A stretch of DNA of 19,238 nt from Bacteroidales bacterium (lineage in GTDB: Bacteria > Bacteroidota > Bacteroidia > Bacteroidales > UBA932): positions 1 to 19,238 of the forward strand of contig JAAXVX010000002.1 of NCBI GenBank assembly GCA_013335275.1, given 5' to 3'. A program made the translations under genes and the position numbers. Below the pieces are notes generated by a model. That model was not told the DNA's origin, made no database searches, and saw only the letters and a program-made list of their open reading frames with translations. The first letter of the stretch is position 1; each line of letters begins with the position of its first letter. Below are positions 8,032 to 15,583 of the stretch, one piece after another.

Positions 8032-8418
8032 ATGATTACCGAAATTTGGGGAGAAAGGTTTGACAAATCCGAACTCTTGGAAAAAGTGGACGGAGACAAT
8101 GAAATTGTAGAACTTTTAATTGAAAGTGCCAGACTTCAGATTCCCCAATATATAAACGATATCCGAAATCATTTTGAAACATTTGGCGGAGATTTCCCTT
8201 CTGATTGCGAACAGATAAAACATTGTGCGCATGCCATTAAAGGCTCTGCATTCAATCTTAGCTTTCACAGGCTTGGTAACATTGCAAAAGCTTTGGAATT
8301 CTCTATTAAAGAGCATGAATCAAAGAATATCTCGAGAGAAGAAGCGTTGTCGGACTGCATAGAACTTATTAAACTGCTTGATGCAGAATGGTCAGCCTTG
8401 CTAAAGCTTCTTAAGTAA
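8032..8418 (+). CDS. Stand-alone Hpt (histidine phosphotransfer) domain protein
   Basis: The 128-residue all-helical protein is essentially a single Hpt domain. The phosphorylation motif HAIKGSAFNLS begins at His67 with the expected H-x-x-K-G-S pattern. It is preceded by a typical amphipathic opening helix (FDKSELLEKVDGDNEIVELL) and followed by the companion helix RLGNIAKALE. Such proteins relay phosphoryl groups between a hybrid histidine kinase's receiver domain and a response regulator. No kinase or regulator is in this window, so its partners are encoded elsewhere. It starts 2 bases after the LolA-like gene, implying co-transcription and probably coupled translation. This is unusual company for a phosphorelay protein and hints at a link between envelope transport and signalling. 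There is no signal peptide; it should act in the cytoplasm. Confidence 0.88.
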   Translation: MITEIWGERFDKSELLEKVDGDNEIVELLIESARLQIPQYINDIRNHFETFGGDFPSDCEQIKHCAHAIKGSAFNLSFHRLGNIAKALEFSIKEHESKNISREEALSDCIELIKLLDAEWSALLKLLK

Positions 8419-8438
8419 CATCCGGTTTACTTTTTTAG

Positions 8439-8446
8439 TACCTTTA
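8439..8446 (+). promoter_or_regulatory. Possible weak -7 element before pncB
   Basis: TACCTTTA matches seven of eight positions of TAnnTTTG in the 47-base gap between the Hpt gene and pncB. It would give a leader of only about 13 bases. No convincing -33 box was found. Read-through from the upstream operon is an equally good explanation for pncB expression. Confidence 0.25.
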
Positions 8447-8465
8447 TGGTTTAAAATACTAGACC

Positions 8466-9935
8466 ATGAATATCTCATATTGCTCCGACAAGTATCAGTA
8501 TACAATGGGGAAAACCTTCTACGACAAAGGTCTGAAGGATAAAAAAGCCATTTTCAACCTTTTTTACAGAAGCGCCCCAGACAAAAACAACTGGGCTGTT
8601 GTATGCGGTGTTAAAGAGGCTCTCGAAATGGTTACCGGTCTTGGCAGCGAAGATGAGTCATTTTTTGAAAAATTTCTTCCGGGAGAAGATTACAGGGAAT
8701 ACCGGAAATTTCTTTCTGAAATGAAATTCACCGGAAACGTATACGCAATGGAGGAGGGAGAAATTGTTTTTCCAACCCAGCCGGTAATAACAGTTGAGGG
8801 TCCGCTCATTGAGGCTCAGGTTCTGGAAACGCCCATGCTTTGCATTATGAATCATCAGATGGCAATAGCAACTAAAGCATCAAGGGTGTCGCGAAGCACT
8901 ACAAAGCCAATCAGCGAATTCGGCTCTCGCAGGGCTCACGGCCCATGGGCTGCAACATATGGTGCAAAAGCCGCCTACATCGGTGGTTGCCTTAACTCAT
9001 CCAATATTCTTACTTCAACCATGTTTGGCATACCTGCTTCAGGTACGATGGCACACAGTTTTGTAACTGCATTCGGCTGCACAATAGCTGGAGAGCTTAA
9101 GGCATTTGATACCTACATAAAATCTCATTATGGAGAACCCCTCATACTTCTTATTGACACATATGATACTCTCAGATGTGGTCTTAAGAATGCAATCCGT
9201 GCGTTCCGGGAGAACGGAGTGGACGACAACTATCCGCAAAGCTTTGGAATCAGACTCGACAGTGGCGACCTCACCTATCTTTCAATAAAAACCCGCGAGG
9301 CACTGGACGATGCAGGTCTTACAAAATGCAAGATATTCGCCACAAACTCACTCGATGAATATATAATTTCCGAACTGGAGAGGCAAAATGCAAAAATTGA
9401 CTCATACGGCGTGGGCGACGCTATTGCCACAAGCAAGCATAATCCCTGTTTCGGGAATGTGTACAAATTAGTGGAGATAGACGGCCAGGGTGTACTTAAA
9501 AGATCGGAAGACAAAAGCAAGGCAATTAATCCGGGTTTTCAGATTACGTACAGAATTACTAGAAATGGCATGTTTAAGGCTGATGTTACCTGCCTGAGAG
9601 GAGACAATACTGCAAAAAATATCGAAAACCGCAGAAAAGTGACCATACGGGACGAATATGACGATACAAAAATCACGACTTTTGAAGAAAATTCATATGA
9701 GTTTAAACCTCTTCAGAAGCAAGTTATGAAAAATGGTCAAATTATAGCAGAAACCATGAGTGCGCTTGAAAAAAGAAATTATTACCTTAGCAACCTGCAA
9801 GGGCTGAATGATACTCAAAAGAGATTAATCAACCCCCACTACTATAAGGCAGATATTTCGGATGAACTTTTTGACCTTAAAAACGGACTTATTGACTCTC
9901 TGATAAACGAAATAAAGCAATTTGATGGAGAATAG
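8466..9935 (+). CDS. pncB: Nicotinate phosphoribosyltransferase
   Basis: This 489-residue cytoplasmic enzyme converts nicotinate and PRPP, with ATP hydrolysis, to nicotinate mononucleotide in the Preiss-Handler NAD salvage route. Family motifs run in order: EFGSRRAHGPWAA (from 151), GTMAHSFV (193-200) whose His197 corresponds to the histidine phosphorylated in the catalytic cycle, DTYDTLRCG (231-239), GIRLDSGDLT (261-270) with phosphoribosyl-binding residues, IFATNSLDEY (290-299) and DSYGVGDA (312-319). Length is normal for the family and no key motif is missing. The ATG at 8466 places the substrate-binding N-terminus (YQYTMGKTFYD) where expected. The next gene, pncA, overlaps its 3' end, so nicotinate production and use are co-expressed. 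Confidence 0.96.
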   Translation: MNISYCSDKYQYTMGKTFYDKGLKDKKAIFNLFYRSAPDKNNWAVVCGVKEALEMVTGLGSEDESFFEKFLPGEDYREYRKFLSEMKFTGNVYAMEEGEIVFPTQPVITVEGPLIEAQVLETPMLCIMNHQMAIATKASRVSRSTTKPISEFGSRRAHGPWAATYGAKAAYIGGCLNSSNILTSTMFGIPASGTMAHSFVTAFGCTIAGELKAFDTYIKSHYGEPLILLIDTYDTLRCGLKNAIRAFRENGVDDNYPQSFGIRLDSGDLTYLSIKTREALDDAGLTKCKIFATNSLDEYIISELERQNAKIDSYGVGDAIATSKHNPCFGNVYKLVEIDGQGVLKRSEDKSKAINPGFQITYRITRNGMFKADVTCLRGDNTAKNIENRRKVTIRDEYDDTKITTFEENSYEFKPLQKQVMKNGQIIAETMSALEKRNYYLSNLQGLNDTQKRLINPHYYKADISDELFDLKNGLIDSLINEIKQFDGE

Positions 9936-10524
9936 CCCTTCAACCGCGGTACACATTGTTGTAGATATGCTGTATGATTTTATCGACGGCTCTCTGGCCT
10001 GCAATAATTCTGTGAAGGCAGTAAAAAAAACCATTGAATATATAAATGCAAATCCCGGACAAAGAGTAATCTACGTTTGTGACTCACACCCTGCAAACCA
10101 CTGTTCATTTGTTGAACAGGGAGGAGAATGGCCTCCTCACTGCGTTCAGGGAACAAAGGGCCAGCTGATTCACAATCTTTTCTACCAAAGGGTAAATGAC
10201 CCTGAATCTTTACCTTTCGGAGGAAATGTATTCAAGAAAGGCTGTTCGGAAACAATAGAACAATATTCCGGGTTTGAAGCAGTAAATAAAGACGGATTAT
10301 CTGTAGGAAATTTCATTGACAAATTTTACGAAGACAAAGAGCTGGAAAAGAGTGTTGTATTAAGCGGCATTGCCACTGAATACTGCATTAAGGAAAGTTC
10401 GCTGGACCTGTTAAAGAACGGCTATAAGGTTTTTGTGAATAAGGATGCTTTGGGATATGTTACTCCCGAGGGCCATGCCAATTCTCTCAAAATACTTGAA
10501 GACAAAGGTGTCATTATAATTTGA
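9925..10524 (+). CDS. pncA: Nicotinamidase
   Basis: The 199-residue isochorismatase-fold amidase hydrolyses nicotinamide to nicotinate and ammonia, supplying PncB. Catalytic triad: Asp14 (VVDMLYDF), Lys105 (FKKG) and Cys154 (GIATEYCI). Metal ligands are in DSHPANH (Asp53, His55) and PPHCVQGT (His72). All are present. Frame could open with TTG at 9922, but the adjacent ATG at 9925 is preferred. The start lies inside the pncB 3' end, giving an 11-base overlap and probable translational coupling. The ROK gene begins 3 bases after its stop, so the salvage pair continues directly into a sugar module. Confidence 0.95.
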   Translation: MENSPSTAVHIVVDMLYDFIDGSLACNNSVKAVKKTIEYINANPGQRVIYVCDSHPANHCSFVEQGGEWPPHCVQGTKGQLIHNLFYQRVNDPESLPFGGNVFKKGCSETIEQYSGFEAVNKDGLSVGNFIDKFYEDKELEKSVVLSGIATEYCIKESSLDLLKNGYKVFVNKDALGYVTPEGHANSLKILEDKGVIII

Positions 10525-10527
10525 GTT

Positions 10528-11508
10528 ATGATATATTTAGGAATTGACCTTGGAGGCACAAAAGTTTCTGGTGCGCTTTTTCTTGAAAACAACTCTCTGC
10601 TATTACACGAAACACTGCTTCTCGAAGGAAGGGAGGGGAAAGAAGTTGCCGGGCTTGTAAAGGAGCTTTGTAAAATTTTACTTTCTAAAGGTGAAGTGCC
10701 TGAATCAGAAGGCAAATGCATTGGTATATGCGTCCCGGGCATAGCCTACTCAAAGACAAGAACATGTTGGTGCCCTAATATTCCCGGCTGGGAAAATTAT
10801 CCTTTGCTGGATGAGATTGCAGAATCTGTTCCAAATTCGACAGTATTTGTTGAGAGTGACAGAACTGCATATATACTGGGCGAAGTGAGCCTTGGGGTTG
10901 CAAAAGGGTGCAACAATGCGATTTTCATCGCTGTCGGAACAGGTATCGGTGCCGGAATTCTTATTGACGGAAGGGTACTTCATGGTGCATCGGATATTGT
11001 GGGAGCTACCGGATGGATGGCTTTGAAACCTCCATACGACAAGGAGTGGGATATGTGCGGCTGCTTCGAGAGTCACGCTTCCGGAACCGGAATTGCAATG
11101 CAGGCAAAAAAAGAGGTAAAAGCACTTTTGTCTGAGGGTAAAAAGGGACTCTCCTATCTGGAAAAATTTGACATTGAAAAAATAACATCACGGGAAGTTT
11201 TTGAAGCCTACGATTTACACGATCCTTTGGCCATTAAGGTAATTGATACGGCAATTGAAATGTGGGGAATGGCAGCTGCAAATTTTGTCAGTCTCTTCAA
11301 CCCGGAAGTGGTTGTGTTTGGAGGCGGACTTTTTGGGCCGGCCTCCCGGTTTGTTGACAGAATTTATGAAGAAGCGTCCCGCTGGGCACAGCCTATATCC
11401 ATTAAACAATGCCGCTTTTTCCCGTCAATGCTTCCTAACGAAGCCGGATTATATGGCGCCGGAGCTATTGCAATAACAAATTACAAAAGAGATAAAAATG
11501 AGCAGTAA
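10528..11508 (+). CDS. ROK-family sugar kinase with altered sugar/zinc motifs
   Basis: The 326-residue actin-fold kinase belongs to the ROK group. The N-terminal phosphate loop LGIDLGGTKVSGA (4-16), candidate catalytic base Asp111 (ESDRTAYILGE) and second nucleotide loop AVGTGIGAGI (135-144) are intact, so it is probably active. Two usual ROK signatures differ. The ExGH sugar/zinc motif is replaced by VGATGWM (158-164), and the C-x-C-G-x-x-G-C-x-E zinc motif is shortened to CGCFE (177-181); the following ESHASGTGI keeps the Glu and SG. It therefore should not be called glucokinase or NagK without proof. It sits between pncA (3-base gap) and an MFS transporter gene that overlaps its end by 11 bases, with a SIS gene beyond. 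Inference: it phosphorylates a sugar or amino sugar imported by that transporter. Confidence 0.88.
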   Translation: MIYLGIDLGGTKVSGALFLENNSLLLHETLLLEGREGKEVAGLVKELCKILLSKGEVPESEGKCIGICVPGIAYSKTRTCWCPNIPGWENYPLLDEIAESVPNSTVFVESDRTAYILGEVSLGVAKGCNNAIFIAVGTGIGAGILIDGRVLHGASDIVGATGWMALKPPYDKEWDMCGCFESHASGTGIAMQAKKEVKALLSEGKKGLSYLEKFDIEKITSREVFEAYDLHDPLAIKVIDTAIEMWGMAAANFVSLFNPEVVVFGGGLFGPASRFVDRIYEEASRWAQPISIKQCRFFPSMLPNEAGLYGAGAIAITNYKRDKNEQ

Positions 11509-12649
11509 GAGTAAATTTCCCGTTCTTATAGCCGGTTTTGCCGGAATGGCTTTTTTTGGATTAGCTTTCGTGGTTATGGGAGCCGTGCTCCCCTCCCTCA
11601 TTTCCAAATTTGGTCTTGACACTTCGCAGGCATCCACCGTGGCAGGCCTTCTGCCAATAGGCATTTTGCTGGGATCTGTAATTTTTGGCCCGGTCATTGA
11701 CCGGTACGGATACAAAAGGCTGATGATTGCTGCAACTGTTATTACAGTAGCCGGTATGGAACTGCTTGCTTTTTGCTCTTCCGTCTATATGGCCAGAATT
11801 TCAATTTTTGTTATCGGATTTGGCGGCGGTATTCTTAACGGTATATCAAATGCACTCGTTTCCGATGCATCCACAGATAAGAACAGGTCGGCAAACCTGA
11901 GTATACTTGGAGTGTTTTATACAATTGGAGCCATTACAATTCCTTTGTTGTTTGCCACTCTTTCGAAAACTATCTCATATACGCCAATTGTAGCAGGAGC
12001 AGGAGCTGTGATGACTCTGTCGGTTTTCTACTATGCCTTTGTCTCTTTTCCGGACGGGAAATTCAAACAGGGTATTCCATTCAAAAAAGTATTGTCAATG
12101 GCAAAAGAGCCTGCATTGCTGCTTCTTAGCTTTACTCTCTTTTTCCAAAGCGGTATTGAGGGAATTGCGAGCAACTGGACATCAAGCTATCTGGAACTTG
12201 AGAAGGGATTCGACAAGGAGAGCGCCCTGTATGCACTGAGCCTTATTGTAATGGGTATTGGCGCCGGCAGGATTGTCCTTGGCTTTTTGCTCAGAAAAAT
12301 TTCTAAGAACATTATTCTCACCATAAGCATACTAATTGCTGCTCTTGGTACACTCATCATGTATCTGTTCACCTCTCAGGCGGCTGTATCTGCCGGGACA
12401 TTCATGATTGGACTGGGATTAGCCTCTACATTTCCTATTGTTCTGTCGGAGGTTGGCGAAAAATACAAAGAGATGTCGGGCACTGCATTCAGCTTTGCAC
12501 TGGTAATTGCACTCACCGGAAACACATTAATAAATTTGCTTGTAGGGGCACTGGATTTTAAACAGTTCCCTATCCTGCTCATTATATGTTCACTATTAGT
12601 TCCTGTAATCTATTTAATTAATTATCAATATTTTCGTTCAAAAAATTAA
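11498..12649 (+). CDS. Major facilitator superfamily transporter (sugar-type)
   Basis: This 383-residue inner-membrane protein has about 12 hydrophobic segments. It carries the MFS loop-2/3 signature GPVIDRYGYKRLMI (residues about 64-77) and a glycine-rich helix, FVIGFGGGILNGISNAL (about 104-120), like those of FucP-type and related sugar:proton symporters. The start overlaps the end of the ROK gene by 11 bases (ATG inside the kinase frame) and the SIS gene starts 3 bases after its stop. This layout indicates an uptake-phosphorylation-processing unit. The substrate is unknown; a hexose, amino sugar or sugar acid is plausible. Context is the main argument for sugar, because MFS sequence alone does not fix the cargo. 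Confidence 0.85.
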   Translation: MSSKSKFPVLIAGFAGMAFFGLAFVVMGAVLPSLISKFGLDTSQASTVAGLLPIGILLGSVIFGPVIDRYGYKRLMIAATVITVAGMELLAFCSSVYMARISIFVIGFGGGILNGISNALVSDASTDKNRSANLSILGVFYTIGAITIPLLFATLSKTISYTPIVAGAGAVMTLSVFYYAFVSFPDGKFKQGIPFKKVLSMAKEPALLLLSFTLFFQSGIEGIASNWTSSYLELEKGFDKESALYALSLIVMGIGAGRIVLGFLLRKISKNIILTISILIAALGTLIMYLFTSQAAVSAGTFMIGLGLASTFPIVLSEVGEKYKEMSGTAFSFALVIALTGNTLINLLVGALDFKQFPILLIICSLLVPVIYLINYQYFRSKN

Positions 12650-12652
12650 ATT

Positions 12653-13414
12653 ATGTTAGCACTAGAATGGTTAAAAAATGCCAGAGCCGTAATGAGCTCT
12701 ATTGAAGAGTCTCAGCTCGAAAACATTAAAAAAGCAGCCACAGTAATGGCAGACAGCATAGAGGCAGGCAGATGGGTTCACACCTTTGGCTGCGGTCATG
12801 CTACAATCCCGGTTGAGGAGATGTATCCAAGAATCGGAGGTTTTGTTGGGTTCCACCCAATAGTTGAGCTTCCCCTCACTTTCTTCACAAGAATCACCGG
12901 GGAAATGGGCGTTCATCAGTTTCTGTTTCTTGAAAGAGCAGAAGGTTACGGCGACGCAATTATGAAGTCATACACCTTTGACAAAAGAGACACTATGTGG
13001 ATCTTCTCTCATACCGGTATAAACAATGTAAACATTGACATTGCTCTAAAGGCGAAAGAACTTGGCATGAAGGTTATCGTATTTGGCTCTGCAAGCGAAT
13101 CTGCCGACAAGAAGACAAGGCACTCATGCGGAAAAACACTTTTCCAGCTTGCCGATATCGTTGTTGATTCATGTGCACCACTTGTAGATGCAAGCGTTCC
13201 TTTAAAGAACCACTACGACAAGGTTGGTCCGGTTTCCACAATGGCATTTATTACTCTTGTATGGATGACTGTTACAACTGTAGCCGAGATACTTGCAGAC
13301 AGAGGCGTTAAGCTTTATATTCACCCTTCACACAACATTCCCGGCGACAATACTGCGCACGACAGGCTTGATGCATGTCTTGCAACATATAAGGAGAGAG
13401 TGGCAGGAATCTAA
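12653..13414 (+). CDS. SIS-domain phosphosugar-binding protein (UPF0309-like)
   Basis: The 253-residue cytoplasmic protein has a single SIS (sugar isomerase) domain of the group often called UPF0309 or 'sugar isomerase domain-containing'. A helical N-terminus (EWLKNARAVMSSIEESQLEN, a dimer helix) precedes the phosphate-binding strand-loop HTFGCGHA (43-50). A second loop, SHTGINNVNIDIALKAKELG (119-138), stands where other SIS proteins have S-x-S-G-x-T. Near the C-terminus is SVPLKNHYDKVGPVSTMA. It is too short and lacks the motifs for MurQ etherase or GlmS. The likely ligand is a phosphosugar made by the ROK kinase upstream. Whether it isomerises, deaminates or only senses it is not known. It is the last gene of the 8466-13414 run: a promoter and a gene for a different kind of product follow. 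Confidence 0.85.
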   Translation: MLALEWLKNARAVMSSIEESQLENIKKAATVMADSIEAGRWVHTFGCGHATIPVEEMYPRIGGFVGFHPIVELPLTFFTRITGEMGVHQFLFLERAEGYGDAIMKSYTFDKRDTMWIFSHTGINNVNIDIALKAKELGMKVIVFGSASESADKKTRHSCGKTLFQLADIVVDSCAPLVDASVPLKNHYDKVGPVSTMAFITLVWMTVTTVAEILADRGVKLYIHPSHNIPGDNTAHDRLDACLATYKERVAGI

Positions 13415-13417
13415 TCC

Positions 13418-13451
13418 TTTGATGTCATTTAATCCATTTTTTGTATGTTTG
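13418..13451 (+). promoter_or_regulatory. Promoter of the porin-mltF unit
   Basis: TTTG at 13418-13421 and TATGTTTG at 13444-13451 match the -33 and -7 boxes of the Bacteroidota primary sigma factor, though the 22-base spacer is slightly long. It lies in the 46-base gap after the SIS gene. Transcription should begin near 13456-13459, only a few bases before the ATG chosen for the porin. Confidence 0.5.
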
Positions 13452-13460
13452 CACAATATT

Positions 13461-15578
13461 ATGGGCAAACAAATCAAAAAAAACGCAACAAAAATCATGA
13501 GCATTGCGGCCTTTATGGTTGCAGTGCTCTCTTTTAATATACTTTCCGCTCAGGAAAACAGCATCAGCATAGCATCTGATACACTTAAAAAAACTTCTCC
13601 CGCAATTATAGCTCCTACCAAAGCACAAATTAAAATCAGGGAAAAGGCCGAAAGGGATTCTTTAAAATTAATCAAAGACAGCATCCGTGCTGCTAAGCCG
13701 AGAATTCTCGAGAGCTATATCATACCCGACTCTCTTAAATACAAGAGAATCATATTGTGGAATTACGACAGCCACTTTAACAGAATTACCGGAATGCTCA
13801 AACAGGATACGACATTCGACGGTAACTTCCATTTTCTTCCTTTTATGAAAAAGGATGTAGGTGCAACCTATCTTGGGGTTTCCGGATCTGCAGCTCAGAG
13901 TTTAAATTATTTTCTACGGGAAAAATCCGACTTTTTTACTGCATTTGACCCATACATTCCATACAGCTATACAAAAGAGACCCACCCGTTCTATAATGTG
14001 AAAACGCCACATACCGAACTGGCCTACAGAGGAACGATACTTGCCGAAAGAGCCAAGGAAGAGAGTAATATCCGCTTCATGACAACGCAAAACATCTCTC
14101 CTGAACTTAATATCACAATCCTGTATGAACGTTATGGCGGCAAGGGGATTTTAAACAAAGAATCCACAGACGACCGGACTTTTTCACTTACATCAAACTA
14201 CCTTGGAAAACGCTATGTAGTTCATGCGGGTTATATTTTTCAGTCTGTAAAGCGCGAAGAGAACGGAGGTGTAACAGACGACACAATGGTGCTTGATACA
14301 ACTATTAACCCAAGGGCAATTGATTACAATCTCAAGACTGCATACAACAGGCTAAAGCGTAACTCGCTTTTCTTCACTCACTCGTACGCAATTCCTATCC
14401 GTCTATCTAAAAAAGACACACTTAACAATAGCAGGGGAACAGTAGCATATATAGGACATTCCTTCGAGTATGCCACCTACTATCGTAAATATACCGATGC
14501 AATTGATTTATCTGATGAAGTCGGAAGAAATTACTATAATAACCGTTTCTTTATAAATTCACTTGAAAGCAATGACTCAACAAGGCTAAACCTCATTGAA
14601 AACAGGTTTTTCATCAGACTTCAGCCTTGGGCAATTGATGGGATAATTTCAAAACTGGATGGAGGAATCGGGCACCAGTTTATGAGTTACTACACATTCC
14701 GCCCGGATCAGTACATCGGGGGGGTGCAGAATTCCATATATAACAATGTGTATGCATATTTCGGAGCTTCCGGTCAATTCAGGAAGTATCTGCTTTGGGA
14801 AGGAACAGGAAAAATGAATCTTACCGGTTACAACGCAGGCGACTTTAGCATAAACGCAAAAGTCCGCCTCTCGGTGTATCCTGTTAAGGAGGGCATCCAC
14901 CTTACCGGCAAATTGAAAATCGCAAGTACAACTCCCGACCTGTTTAACAGTTATTACTATTCAAACCACTTTTTCTGGGATAACAACTTCGGCAAAAGCA
15001 CCGAAACCCGGGTAGAGGCCTTTCTCGACATTCCAAAAGTAAAGCTGCAGGCTTTCTTTGGATACTCTCTGCTGAACAACTATATCTATTACAATAATCT
15101 TGGAGATGCCACACAATCCGGCAGTCTTCTTAATGTTATGTCCGCCTCTGTTAAACTTGACTTCCGCTTATGGAAGCTTCACTTCAATAACAGAGTGCTA
15201 TTACAGCTCTCATCGGAACAGGATGTAATGCCTCTTCCTCTTTTGAGTGCAAATCTCAGGTATTTCTTTCAGTTCAATTTAGTAAAAAATGTAATGACTG
15301 TGCAACTTGGCGCAGATGTTATCTATCATACAAAATACTTTGCTCCTTCCTACAATCCTGCATTGGGGCAATTCCACACTCAGAATGAAAGAAAAATGGG
15401 AGCTACTCCGTATATTGACCCTTTCGTAAACATTCAATGGAAAAAGGCCAGTATATTTGTTAAATACATGAATATTGCCCAGGGCTGGCCAAACGGAGAT
15501 TACTTCTCGGCTAATCATTACACAATGCCGGTGAAAGCTATCCAGTTTGGAATAAACTGGCCCTTCTATATCAAATAA
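13461..15578 (+). CDS. Bacteroidales 'putative porin' outer-membrane protein
   Basis: The 705-residue protein has a signal peptide (MGKQIKKNATK then a hydrophobic stretch to LSAQ, about residue 31), a lysine-rich periplasmic linker (about 40-80), and a long run of amphipathic beta-strands ending in FGINWPFYIK. It resembles the large Bacteroidota family annotated as putative porin (Porin_10-like), with YKRIILWNYDSHFNRITG and the PFYNVKTPHTELAYRGT strand region near the start of the barrel. The frame opens upstream at 13293, inside the SIS gene, but the ATG at 13461 starts the proper signal peptide. An alternative ATG at 13497 would leave a signal lacking the lysine-rich n-region. The function is presumably diffusion of small solutes; specificity is unknown. 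A seven-G tract occurs at 14718-14724 inside the gene. The transglycosylase gene starts 5 bases after its stop. Confidence 0.85.
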   Translation: MGKQIKKNATKIMSIAAFMVAVLSFNILSAQENSISIASDTLKKTSPAIIAPTKAQIKIREKAERDSLKLIKDSIRAAKPRILESYIIPDSLKYKRIILWNYDSHFNRITGMLKQDTTFDGNFHFLPFMKKDVGATYLGVSGSAAQSLNYFLREKSDFFTAFDPYIPYSYTKETHPFYNVKTPHTELAYRGTILAERAKEESNIRFMTTQNISPELNITILYERYGGKGILNKESTDDRTFSLTSNYLGKRYVVHAGYIFQSVKREENGGVTDDTMVLDTTINPRAIDYNLKTAYNRLKRNSLFFTHSYAIPIRLSKKDTLNNSRGTVAYIGHSFEYATYYRKYTDAIDLSDEVGRNYYNNRFFINSLESNDSTRLNLIENRFFIRLQPWAIDGIISKLDGGIGHQFMSYYTFRPDQYIGGVQNSIYNNVYAYFGASGQFRKYLLWEGTGKMNLTGYNAGDFSINAKVRLSVYPVKEGIHLTGKLKIASTTPDLFNSYYYSNHFFWDNNFGKSTETRVEAFLDIPKVKLQAFFGYSLLNNYIYYNNLGDATQSGSLLNVMSASVKLDFRLWKLHFNNRVLLQLSSEQDVMPLPLLSANLRYFFQFNLVKNVMTVQLGADVIYHTKYFAPSYNPALGQFHTQNERKMGATPYIDPFVNIQWKKASIFVKYMNIAQGWPNGDYFSANHYTMPVKAIQFGINWPFYIK

Positions 15579-15583
15579 AGCCT

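Noticed and set aside
11006..11476. Several 60-80-residue frames on both strands within the ROK gene
   Set aside because: They are shadow frames with no domain, start signal or codon pattern of their own.
12653..13414. SIS protein as MurQ (MurNAc-6-phosphate etherase)
   Set aside because: It is shorter than MurQ and lacks that family's motifs; it fits the UPF0309-like SIS group better.
13293..13460. N-terminal extension of the porin frame into the SIS gene
   Set aside because: It overlaps the well-supported SIS coding region and would bury the signal peptide inside the protein.
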